A stretch of DNA of 64,000 bases from Planctomycetota bacterium (GTDB lineage Bacteria > Planctomycetota > Planctomycetia > Pirellulales > Pirellulaceae). The number at the start of each line of letters is the position of its first letter. The first letter of the stretch is position 1. The DNA is taken from contig CAUJHS010000022.1 in NCBI GenBank assembly GCA_963204915.1, positions 682,001 through 746,000 of the forward strand, read 5' to 3'. A program made the position numbers and the translations under genes. Below, piece after piece: positions 1 through 7,692 of this stretch. The notes under the pieces are model-generated. The model had not been told where the DNA came from. It worked only from the letters and a program-made list of their open reading frames with translations, and ran no database searches.

Positions 1-22
1 AGAACAATGGCTGAACGAAAGC

Positions 23-448
23 CTAAATCTCGATGTTAATCGTGTTGGGCCCGGCGGTAACTTCAACCTCTTTAGGCGTGGTGGAGGAATTCTTGTACTC
101 CACGGGAACCCGGCCACCTTGAATCTTAGTGGGGTCGCCGCCGCCAGATTGCATATACGAGGTATCGCTGGGGTCCGAAAGCGTGACCTTGTACTTGCCG
201 GGTTGCGCGCCTTCTTTTCCCTCAACGCCCGTATACAGGGTGTAGATCCCGTCGGCGCCCACGTTGCCGCCAGCCGCGTCCTTGCCTGTTTCCACTGGGT
301 TGAACGTGATGCTCAGGCCGTCAGCGGGTTTGCCGTCAATCGTCACCTTGCCCGTAACGGGGTACGTTTCCGGCCCTGCGGGGCCGCCGCAGCCCGCCAA
401 GGAAGCCAGCGCAATCGAGAAAGCAACAATTCCAAAAAACCGGATCAT
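23..448 (-). CDS. Small lipoprotein with carboxypeptidase-regulatory-like beta domain
   Basis: A 141-residue exported protein. The start is the ATG at 448 because it places a lipoprotein signal at the N-terminus: a hydrophobic stretch (FFGIVAFSIALASLAG) followed by Cys-20 in an LAGCGG lipobox. Longer upstream starts would bury this signal. The mature part begins YPVTGKVTIDGKPADG, the usual opening of small planctomycete lipoproteins with a transthyretin/carboxypeptidase-regulatory-like fold, and has PGKYKVTLSDPS near residue 95. The reading order is downstream of the TPR gene on the same strand, with a gap of about 200 bases, so it may have its own promoter. The specific function is unknown. 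The family is abundant in Planctomycetota and is presumed to sit in the periplasm or at the cell surface. Confidence 0.8.
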   Translation of the reverse strand: MIRFFGIVAFSIALASLAGCGGPAGPETYPVTGKVTIDGKPADGLSITFNPVETGKDAAGGNVGADGIYTLYTGVEGKEGAQPGKYKVTLSDPSDTSYMQSGGGDPTKIQGGRVPVEYKNSSTTPKEVEVTAGPNTINIEI

Positions 449-648
449 GCAATAAGACCTTTGGGACCTTCGAGGTTGAGCAGATCGCCCAGAAAGAATG
501 TTTTGACAAAAAAGCCTACAAGTTGGCCGGAAGCAACACTTATGCAAAAAGAATTTTTGATGAATGTGGGAAAAGTTATGGCGATGGATTGAACCCAGGA
601 CGAAGGAAAGTGTTTTGCAAGAATTCTTGCTGCTAGTTTTCGCCTGCG

Positions 649-1851
649 TTATCCAGAATTGCGCATTCGCGCTTCCAGCCGCGCCGCAACGTCGGGTTCG
701 CCGCATGTTTTGGCGTAACGGCTCATATCCTGCAACAGTTGGGGGGAGAGCGAACTGGTGTCGGGCGCCTGCAAAGCGTTCCGCATGATTTCTTTGCCCA
801 ACAGCGCCGCCGACTGATACTGCTCGACCTTGTCAAAATCTTGTTTCAGTCGGTACACCGCCGCCAGGTCGTGCTGGGTTTGCCAGTCAAACGGATAGAG
901 CGACAGGGCGTGCAAGTACGCTTTTTCCGCTTCCTCTTGTTCGTTGCGCACTTCGTGCATCCAGCCTTTGAAGCGCCAGAACCGGCTATCGGCGGCCGAC
1001 GAAGCCGGAGCCTGGGCCAAGAGTTTCGCCACACGTTCGCGATTGCCGCGGAAACACGCCAGGTTGAGGTGATACGCCAACAACTCTTCGTTCTTGGGAA
1101 ACCGCTCCAACAGGTCGGTCATGATCTGCTCGTACTTGGAAAGTCCGCCCGTGGAGGCGTTCTCGCTCTCGCTTTCTGCGTCCAGCGCCTGCGAATGAAG
1201 CAAATGCCACGAGCGCGCCACGAGAAACGGTTCATAGTCTGGAGCCGATTGCAGCCAGCGCTGGTTCAATTCATAACCGTTGGCGAAGGTAATCCAGTCG
1301 GCGCCCATCAGGTACATGTACGTTTCCGGTACGTCGCAACCGGCGGCAATGGCGCGGCGCGCCTCGGCCAGCATCGGCCCGCGTTGCCGAGACATCGCAT
1401 AATAAAAAATCAGCCGGCGATGCGCCTCGCTCAAGTCGGGCTGAAGCCGCAGGATGCGTTTACAGGTTTCCGCAGCGGCAATGGGCTGGTTAAGCGCTCC
1501 GAATTGCAGATGACTGAGTTCCAACAACCCGGCGGGAGTGCGCGGGTCTCCGTCGGGAAGGTAATACAAGTAGGACGCGGTCCGGATTGCGTCGCCCAGT
1601 TGGTTCGCCGATTCGGCGGCGTAAATCCACGGGAGGGCCTGATCGGGTCGCCACTGCGCCCATTCCGTAGCATTCTTTTCGAGTTCGGCCCACTGTTGTT
1701 GTTCGTAAGCGGTTTTACAGGCCGCCTCCAATTGGGCGGCGCGACGCAACCCGTAGCCCAGGTACGCCACCGAGACGACACAAGCCAGTCCGGCCAATAT
1801 CAGCAGATATTTGATGACGCGACGGCCGCGCGTGGTTGCTTTTTGAATCAT
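649..1851 (-). CDS. TPR-repeat protein with one N-terminal membrane segment
   Basis: A 400-residue protein. The ATG at 1851 overlaps the stop of the upstream SCO/FG-GAP gene by four bases (ATGA), which indicates translational coupling. Residues 12-35 form a single transmembrane segment (VIKYLLILAGLACVVSVAYLGYG); the rest is helical repeat sequence consistent with TPRs, such as the stretch around EEAEKAYLHALSLYPFDW near residue 310. The protein is therefore probably membrane-anchored with the TPRs facing outward. Pairing with FG-GAP/ASPIC proteins is a common planctomycete arrangement, and the TPRs probably act as a scaffold for that protein. The reading frame is open for a further 600 bases upstream, but that part lies inside the neighbour's coding sequence and looks like frame shadow. 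Confidence 0.85.
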   Translation of the reverse strand: MIQKATTRGRRVIKYLLILAGLACVVSVAYLGYGLRRAAQLEAACKTAYEQQQWAELEKNATEWAQWRPDQALPWIYAAESANQLGDAIRTASYLYYLPDGDPRTPAGLLELSHLQFGALNQPIAAAETCKRILRLQPDLSEAHRRLIFYYAMSRQRGPMLAEARRAIAAGCDVPETYMYLMGADWITFANGYELNQRWLQSAPDYEPFLVARSWHLLHSQALDAESESENASTGGLSKYEQIMTDLLERFPKNEELLAYHLNLACFRGNRERVAKLLAQAPASSAADSRFWRFKGWMHEVRNEQEEAEKAYLHALSLYPFDWQTQHDLAAVYRLKQDFDKVEQYQSAALLGKEIMRNALQAPDTSSLSPQLLQDMSRYAKTCGEPDVAARLEARMRNSG

Positions 1852-4523
1852 TGCTCGACGATTTCCAGAACCTGGTTCGCAGGCAGCGGACCTTCCAGCA
1901 CCTGCGTTTTCCCCGAGGGCCAGACGACTTCGATCCGGTCGGCGGACTCCGCGTCGCCCAATCCAAAGTAGAGCGGCATGCGGCTTTGGGAAAGGTATCC
2001 TGACTTTCCGTCGTTCGCCTTTTTGAATGCGCCCTGGGAGGTCGTCACCGTGACGACGGCTCCCAGTCCATCGCGGTTCGACTCGCTTCCTTGCAGCCGC
2101 ACAGCCAGGTAGTGGAGCGGATGGCGCCGCTCCGCCAGGTTGCTCAACAGGACTTGCGGCTCGGAATTGAAATCGTTGGTGACGATGTCCAAGTCGCCGT
2201 CGTCGTCCAAGTCGAACGCCACCGACGAGCGCGAGCCGAGCGCCGACCACACCGTAATACGGCCTGTGCGCCCTCGGCAGATGGGGTTGTCGCGGTCGAG
2301 TCCGTCGCAATCGAGTTCGAACCAGGGCTTGATGCGTTGGCTTTCCGGTCTCGGTTCGACGCCCAGCGCGAACTCGCTGTCGATAAACCGCTGGCCGGCG
2401 TCGTTCAACAAGAGGGAATTCGCCGCATACCGATAGGGAAAGCACATGCTCGCCGTGATGAACAAGTCGTCAAACCCGTCGGCGTTCCAATCTGCGGCGG
2501 TCACGCCCCAGGGCCAGTAATTCTCCACGCCGGTCTGCTCGGAAACGTCCTCGAATTGCGGGCTCGCTTGTTCAGCAACTGCGGAGGCCGGTTCCGCCGC
2601 GGAGGCTGGCTTTCGTCGCAACAACGCATTGCCAAAAATGCTGTTTTTCGGATCGACTTTCAGAAAAGAGGGAGGCCACTTCATGTCGGACTTCTGCTTC
2701 TCGAGATCGGGTCCGACATCGTTGCTCATATCGGAGTGCATATCGGTAATGAACAGCTCGAAATGACCGTCGTTGTCATAGTCGAGCGATTTCACTCCCA
2801 TCGACCCCCACGGCGTGCGTGGAAAAACTTCGCGACTGCGTCGCTCGAACCGCTGGCCCTCGACATTCTCGTAGTACTGATCGTCGCCTTGCATGTTGAG
2901 CACGTACAAGTCGGGCCAGCCGTCTTCGTTTGCGTCCAGCGGGGTCGCATCGCCCGACCAGCTCAAGTCCTCAAGCCCAACTTCTGACGACACGTCGATG
3001 AACTTGCCCGCTCCTTCGTTACGGTACAAGATGCTGCGTTCGGCATGGTCGGGCTTCAAATGCCCGGCGAAGGCGTCGGGCGTACCCACATAGTACTTGA
3101 ACTCACCCTCTTTCAACGAACTCGGCCCGTCGATGCGCAGTTGCGCCAGCTCCTCGGTGGTGTACTTGCCTACATTCGTCAGGAATAAATCGACCAGGCC
3201 GTCGCGGTTGTAGTCAAAGAACACGCCCGCGGAGGAATGCCCCACGTAATCTAAACCAGCTTCAGGAGCAATGTCGCGGAAGACTCCCTGTCCGTCGTTC
3301 TGGAACATCAGGTTGCCGCCGCGCACGGTGGTCACGAACAAGTCGGCGTCGCCGTCATTGTCGATGTCGGCGAAGGAGGCGGTCACGCCAACCCGGTCGG
3401 CCACCGCCACGCCTGCTTTGTCTGTAATGTCTTCGAACTTCCCCTGCCCCCGGTTGCGAAACAGCTTGCTGCCGCCGGCTTGGGCGACGAAGTAGATGTC
3501 GAGCCGGCCGTCGCCGTCCACATCCGCCACCGCCACGCCGTTGCCATGATCGTAATGATTCACTTGGAGCCGCCAGCGCTGTTCATCAACAATTTGCGGG
3601 TGAAACTCAATGCCGGTCTCAGCCAGGGCGTTGCGAAACTGAAAATCGTGAAACACCTCGAGCGATTGCACCGCCTGCGTTTGAGCTTGCTTGCGCTCTT
3701 CCAGCCAGGGGTTGTGTAGAATCTCTGGAGGTTGCGCCAGGTGCGTCATCGGCGCTTCGGTTGTGGTCGCCACGCCTTCCGGAGGCGCCATCTCGGGCAA
3801 GACGAAATTGAGCGCCTGCTGCAGCTTGGCCATCCCCTCTGCCTTGAGCACGTCAAAGTAACCGCGGATGCGGCCTTGCCGATCGACGAGCACGAACTTC
3901 GAGTCGTGCATGATGGGCATGTCGGAATTGCGTGCGTCGTCGGACACCGGCAGGCGAAAGCCTTCTTTGCTCAGGCGCCAAATCGACTCGCGCTCGCCGG
4001 TCAGGAACTTCCATTGCGATGTATCGGCGTCGACCGTCGCGGCGTACGCCTTGAGGACCGTGGGCCGGTCAAACTCGGGATCCACACTAATGCTCAACAG
4101 CCGAATGCCGGGCCAACTGGGATCCTTCGCCAGTGTTTCCTGCACGGCTCGCATTTGCTGGGTTTGCATGGGACACGTGGCGCGGCAGCGCGTGAAAATA
4201 AAGTTGGCGATCCAAACCTTACCGTGCAGGTCGGAAGACTCAAACTCACGCCCCTCTTGGTCGGTCAGCGAGAACTGAGGCGCTTCACCCAACACCGGCG
4301 CCAAGGGAGAGTCATCGGCCGTGCGTGCGTCGACGGCGTTGGCGCCGTTCGCTGCTTCATTCGTGGCGAAATCAGAGAAGGGGCGATCGCCCAAACCTGG
4401 ATGGGGACCAAGCGCGTCGGTCGGTGAAAACTCGCGTTGAAAAAATCGGACGGCCAAAAACGAAACGCTCAGGAGCGCCACGGCGCCAATCAGCAGGAGC
4501 CAGACCGAAGTTTCACGTTTCAC
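1848..4523 (-). CDS. SCO1/SenC - FG-GAP (VCBS) - ASPIC/UnbV fusion protein
   Basis: An 891-residue protein if started at the GTG at 4523, which has AAAGGA eight bases upstream; an ATG at 4580 (910 residues) lacks a ribosome-binding site. Residues 5-27 form a membrane anchor. Residues about 80-260 are an SCO1/SenC thioredoxin-like copper chaperone domain: the CxxxC copper site is CRATC (Cys-113, Cys-117) and the conserved histidine lies in MPIMHDSKFVLVD. Residues about 320-770 hold FG-GAP/VCBS repeats with calcium-type motifs (DVDGDGRLD, DIDNDGDADLF, DYNRDGLVDLF), and the last 80 residues form an ASPIC/UnbV domain (YLAVRLQG, GLGDAESADRIEVVWPSG). SCO proteins deliver copper to the CuA centre of CoxII; here the upstream neighbour is a CoxII-like protein, which fits. 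The fusion to an FG-GAP/ASPIC surface module is unusual. Confidence 0.88.
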   Translation of the reverse strand: MKRETSVWLLLIGAVALLSVSFLAVRFFQREFSPTDALGPHPGLGDRPFSDFATNEAANGANAVDARTADDSPLAPVLGEAPQFSLTDQEGREFESSDLHGKVWIANFIFTRCRATCPMQTQQMRAVQETLAKDPSWPGIRLLSISVDPEFDRPTVLKAYAATVDADTSQWKFLTGERESIWRLSKEGFRLPVSDDARNSDMPIMHDSKFVLVDRQGRIRGYFDVLKAEGMAKLQQALNFVLPEMAPPEGVATTTEAPMTHLAQPPEILHNPWLEERKQAQTQAVQSLEVFHDFQFRNALAETGIEFHPQIVDEQRWRLQVNHYDHGNGVAVADVDGDGRLDIYFVAQAGGSKLFRNRGQGKFEDITDKAGVAVADRVGVTASFADIDNDGDADLFVTTVRGGNLMFQNDGQGVFRDIAPEAGLDYVGHSSAGVFFDYNRDGLVDLFLTNVGKYTTEELAQLRIDGPSSLKEGEFKYYVGTPDAFAGHLKPDHAERSILYRNEGAGKFIDVSSEVGLEDLSWSGDATPLDANEDGWPDLYVLNMQGDDQYYENVEGQRFERRSREVFPRTPWGSMGVKSLDYDNDGHFELFITDMHSDMSNDVGPDLEKQKSDMKWPPSFLKVDPKNSIFGNALLRRKPASAAEPASAVAEQASPQFEDVSEQTGVENYWPWGVTAADWNADGFDDLFITASMCFPYRYAANSLLLNDAGQRFIDSEFALGVEPRPESQRIKPWFELDCDGLDRDNPICRGRTGRITVWSALGSRSSVAFDLDDDGDLDIVTNDFNSEPQVLLSNLAERRHPLHYLAVRLQGSESNRDGLGAVVTVTTSQGAFKKANDGKSGYLSQSRMPLYFGLGDAESADRIEVVWPSGKTQVLEGPLPANQVLEIVEQ

Positions 4524-4589
4524 GTCACAATTCCTTTGCCGGAGGATCGCACGCAAGGGCGAACCCTCCGTGTCATGCATGATAACTCG

Positions 4590-5195
4590 TTATTGAACGA
4601 TGATTCGCCCCATTCGCCCATCGTGTTCGAAGCGGAAGTTGCACAACGTATCGGCCCGCAGATCATGCGTGAGGGGACGGTCGGCCACACAAGCCGCGTG
4701 GTGAACGAGCCCCGGTGCGGCGATTTGTTGCACGCCCAGTTCCGGAACGGAAAACAGGTAAATGTAGTCGTCGCTCCGGAAGTGAAACTCGACGGTTGCG
4801 CCCACCGGCAAATGCAATTCCTGAGACGCGACGCGGTTGTTCATCGCCCCAGAGTGGACAGCGTTTGACTTGGCCGATCCTTGCAACGTCGACGCCGCAG
4901 CGGAGTCAATCTCGCGGAACCACCAGCGAAAGTCGCGGGCGGTTGCTTCGATCACGTAGTGTCGCGGCGCGCCGCCGTCGTCGCGAGGAACCGCGTCTTC
5001 GCGCATCGCGGCGGAGGGGGCCTGGCGAGCCGCGGACGAGCCGGAAACCGGCAGCAGCCAGGCGCCCAGGAGTGGCGACGCCGCCAACACGGTCAACGCT
5101 GATAACAACAAACGCCGCAGCAAGTTACGTCGCCAAGGAGCGGCGTGCTCCTTCCCAGAGCCGCAGGTCGAGTTCGTATCGCAAGTCGTTTCCAC
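4590..5195 (-). CDS. CoxII-like cupredoxin protein, CuA motif apparently lost
   Basis: A 201-residue protein with a GTG start at 5195 and a weak ribosome-binding site. One hydrophobic segment (LLLSALTVLAASPLLGAWLL, about residues 28-48) serves as signal anchor; true CoxII has two. The C-terminal half follows the cytochrome oxidase subunit II periplasmic domain: ARDFRWWFRE, LHLPVGATVEFHFRSDDYIY, LFSVPELGVQQIAAPG. The CuA ligands are not intact: the VIHSF histidine is replaced by YIYLF, and the CxxxCxxxHxxM motif is represented only by LCNFRFEHDGRM. It may be a structural or non-metal variant, as in quinol oxidase subunit II, or bind copper differently. It is first in a minus-strand set with the SCO fusion and lies divergent to two multiheme cytochromes, suggesting a role in periplasmic electron transfer. 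Confidence 0.7.
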   Translation of the reverse strand: METTCDTNSTCGSGKEHAAPWRRNLLRRLLLSALTVLAASPLLGAWLLPVSGSSAARQAPSAAMREDAVPRDDGGAPRHYVIEATARDFRWWFREIDSAAASTLQGSAKSNAVHSGAMNNRVASQELHLPVGATVEFHFRSDDYIYLFSVPELGVQQIAAPGLVHHAACVADRPLTHDLRADTLCNFRFEHDGRMGRIIVQ

Positions 5196-5615
5196 AATTC
5201 GCTCTGTTACGTTTTTCGCCCCAGAAAGGTTCTCGCCCTCCTGGCTCGGGTGGAAGGCGCGGGGCCAGTTTCAGGCCTAATCCCGGCGGAGGATTTCGCC
5301 CAGTCGCCCGAGTTCGTTCACGGCGGCGAGGTTCCGGGCTAACCGCAATTACCGCCGGAATGCCTGGTGCAGTTTCAACAAAGGGCTTGTGCAAGGGCGA
5401 GCGGCCGATAGATGCGTTGCATAAACCATGTTTGACACAAACCATGCTTGAAACGGCCTTCGACGGCGCCCGATCCGCGGTCTTGACGCAGTTTTAGCCG
5501 CGCCAAATCCCAGGTATAATGAGGTCACACCATGGAGACTGCGCGCGGTTGGCGCCGCTATCGCCATCTTATTGAGGCACTGTCTCGAACGCAAACAGGG
5601 GCGTGAGCGGAGCAC
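5196..5615. promoter_or_regulatory. Divergent intergenic region with a TATAAT box
   Basis: A 420-base gap between the divergently transcribed CoxII-like gene and the 7-heme cytochrome gene. It must hold both promoters. On the plus strand a perfect TATAAT lies at 5515-5520, about 95 bases before the cytochrome start; no well-spaced -35 is seen (TTGACG at 5483 is too far at 26 bases), so an activator may be needed. I see no convincing coding potential or strong hairpin here. Confidence 0.4.
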
Positions 5616-7628
5616 ATGACTGGGACCGTTCGAACCGCGGCGCTTGTCTTGTTCGCAGTCTGCGTCGTCGCCGCAGGCGCCGCGTTGCTAACGACGCGCC
5701 CGTGGCAAACCGATCGCTCTGCGCCGCCCCGATCGCACAGCCAGTACGCTTCGTCATCATCGCGAAGCGCCTCGCCTCCCCCGGGAATGTTGCGTGCGGC
5801 CGACGTGGCGCCGCGCGAGGTGGGATACGTCGGCAGCCAGGCGTGTGCGACCTGCCACGAAGCGATCTTCGAACAATACGCGGCGACTCCGATGGGACAG
5901 TCGCTCGCCGCGATCGATCAGGCCGCGCCGGTAGGCGACGAACCCGAGGCGACAATCACTCCGCCCGGCAACCGCATTTACAAGGTCTCTCGTGATGCGA
6001 GCGGCGTGGTGCATACGGAAATCAGTCTCGATCAAAATGGCGATCCGCTGTTCGAGTCTGCCGAACACGTGCAGTATGCCCTTGGATCGGGCAAGCGCGG
6101 CCGGTCCTATTTGATCAGCCGAGGCGGGCGGTTGTTCCAATCACCCATCGGTTGGTATTCGCAGTCAGAACGCTGGGACCTGTCGCCAGGGTACGCGCCG
6201 CACAACCACCCGCGGTTTTCTCGTCGCATTGGCGATGGCTGCCTGTATTGCCACGCGGGACAGATGCAGCACCACGTAACCGTCGAGGGCTTCCCCGACA
6301 AACACGCCGCGCGGGACCATTACCAGGAGCCCATTTTCGCCGAGGCGGCGATTGGTTGCGAGCGATGTCACGGTCCCGGAGAACGCCATGTGCAATTCCA
6401 CTCGGACGGCGCAACCACGGCTTTAGCCGATCCCATTGTGAACCCCGCGCGGTTGGAGCCGGCGAAGCGGGAAAGCGTGTGTAATCAATGTCACCTGCTC
6501 GGGCAGTCGGTCATTCCGCGGTGCGGCCGCGGCTTCTTCGACTTCCGGCCGGGCGACGCACTGGAAGATGTCTTCGTGGTGCTGTCCGAGCCGACCGAAT
6601 CGACGAATAGCCGCACTGCGATGCGGGCGGTGAGCCAGGTCGATCAGATGCGGGTAAGCCGTTGTTATCAAGGCTCGCAGGGCGCCCTGGGATGTATCTC
6701 GTGCCATGATCCCCATGCGACGCCGGCCCCCGAGCAACGGATCGAGTTCTTTCGCCAGCGCTGCAATGAATGTCATGCGTCCGAAGGTTGCAGCGAGGAC
6801 CTGGCGACCCGCGAACAGGCGCCGGCGAATAACTCGTGCATTCATTGCCATATGCCGCAAGGCGCCACCAAAGACGTGCCGCACACGGCGATGACCGATC
6901 ACCGGATTCTGCGGCACGGTCTGCAAGACGCGCCAGACGCCAAGGACCAAGAGCCGGGCCCGATGAAACAACTCGCGGAATGGATTGTGTTTGACAACGC
7001 CGACCAAAGATTACCGAAAGCAGAAGTTGACCGGGCGAAAGGCATCGCGTTGATGACCTTGGCGTGGGATCGGAAAGACCCACACCTGGCGGCGCAAGCG
7101 CAGGCGCATCTTTTCCAGGCGCTGGGGCCGCTCGATTTCGAAGACCACGACTATTTGAAATGGGTGGACGATGCGCCCCTTTTGCAAGAGTTGGGGGTGG
7201 GCTATATGCTGCTTGGTAATTCCGACGCCACCGAAAGTTGCTGGAAGCGGTTACTCGAAATTAACCCCTACGATGAAACCGCGCTCACGGGGCTTGCCAA
7301 AGCCGCAGAAAGCCGATCTGACCGGCAAACGTTCCGGGCGATGATCGAGCAGCTGAACGCCGCCCACCCGGATTCCGAAGAAGTCGTCGCCTTGCGCGTG
7401 AAATTGAAGTACTACTCGGGCGACCGGGCCGGCGCCGCCGAAGAAGCGGAACATGCCTTGAAGCTGAACCCTACGCTCGTCGAGTTACGGCAATGGCTGG
7501 TGGACCTGTACCAGCATCTTGGCGAGGAGGCAAAAGCGACGGAGCACCGGAAACTGCTGGAGCGCATGCCCGCCGCGAAACCTGACCCCGACCGACTTGA
7601 CGCCGACGGGCTTGACGCCATCCGTTAA
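5616..7628 (+). CDS. Seven-heme c-type cytochrome with C-terminal TPRs
   Basis: A 670-residue exported protein. Residues 5-26 form a signal or anchor segment. Seven CxxCH heme c attachment motifs start at Cys-77 (CATCH), 209 (CLYCH), 248 (CERCH), 289 (CNQCH), 360 (CISCH), 383 (CNECH) and 408 (CIHCH). From about residue 430 the protein is helical repeat sequence of TPR type (for example LGVGYMLLGNSDATESCWKR and ALTGLAKAAESRSDRQTF). It belongs to the broad class of planctomycete multiheme cytochrome/TPR proteins and should act in periplasmic electron transfer. A catalytic site is not evident, so whether it is an oxidoreductase or only a wire is open. It is followed closely by an 8-heme cytochrome and is divergent from the SCO/CoxII-like genes. 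Confidence 0.88.
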   Translation: MTGTVRTAALVLFAVCVVAAGAALLTTRPWQTDRSAPPRSHSQYASSSSRSASPPPGMLRAADVAPREVGYVGSQACATCHEAIFEQYAATPMGQSLAAIDQAAPVGDEPEATITPPGNRIYKVSRDASGVVHTEISLDQNGDPLFESAEHVQYALGSGKRGRSYLISRGGRLFQSPIGWYSQSERWDLSPGYAPHNHPRFSRRIGDGCLYCHAGQMQHHVTVEGFPDKHAARDHYQEPIFAEAAIGCERCHGPGERHVQFHSDGATTALADPIVNPARLEPAKRESVCNQCHLLGQSVIPRCGRGFFDFRPGDALEDVFVVLSEPTESTNSRTAMRAVSQVDQMRVSRCYQGSQGALGCISCHDPHATPAPEQRIEFFRQRCNECHASEGCSEDLATREQAPANNSCIHCHMPQGATKDVPHTAMTDHRILRHGLQDAPDAKDQEPGPMKQLAEWIVFDNADQRLPKAEVDRAKGIALMTLAWDRKDPHLAAQAQAHLFQALGPLDFEDHDYLKWVDDAPLLQELGVGYMLLGNSDATESCWKRLLEINPYDETALTGLAKAAESRSDRQTFRAMIEQLNAAHPDSEEVVALRVKLKYYSGDRAGAAEEAEHALKLNPTLVELRQWLVDLYQHLGEEAKATEHRKLLERMPAAKPDPDRLDADGLDAIR

Positions 7629-7692
7629 CGTGGGGGCGTCTCGATCGCACCACCCTGTCGCAACTGTCCATTTCACATCGAGCCCTTGCGCC

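Noticed and set aside
617-630. 14-base palindrome GCAAGAATTCTTGC near the TPR gene end
   Set aside because: Short, with no T-run and no clear relation to a promoter. It could be an operator for the small lipoprotein gene but nothing else supports that.
739-1971. Long plus-strand frame opposite the TPR gene (and similar antisense frames elsewhere, such as 20940-22223 and 50410-51939)
   Set aside because: These are open because of high-GC codon bias on the opposite strand. They show no family features and overlap well-supported genes completely.
649-2445. Long 598-codon minus-strand frame as one protein
   Set aside because: The part above 1851 overlaps the SCO/FG-GAP fusion in another frame and has arginine-rich shadow composition. 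The TPR protein has a clear ATGA-coupled start at 1851.
7519-7692. Upstream extension of the 8-heme cytochrome
   Set aside because: It overlaps the end of the 7-heme gene and contains a low-complexity TPT/TPS-type stretch with no signal peptide. The GTG at 7693 places the membrane segment at the N-terminus.
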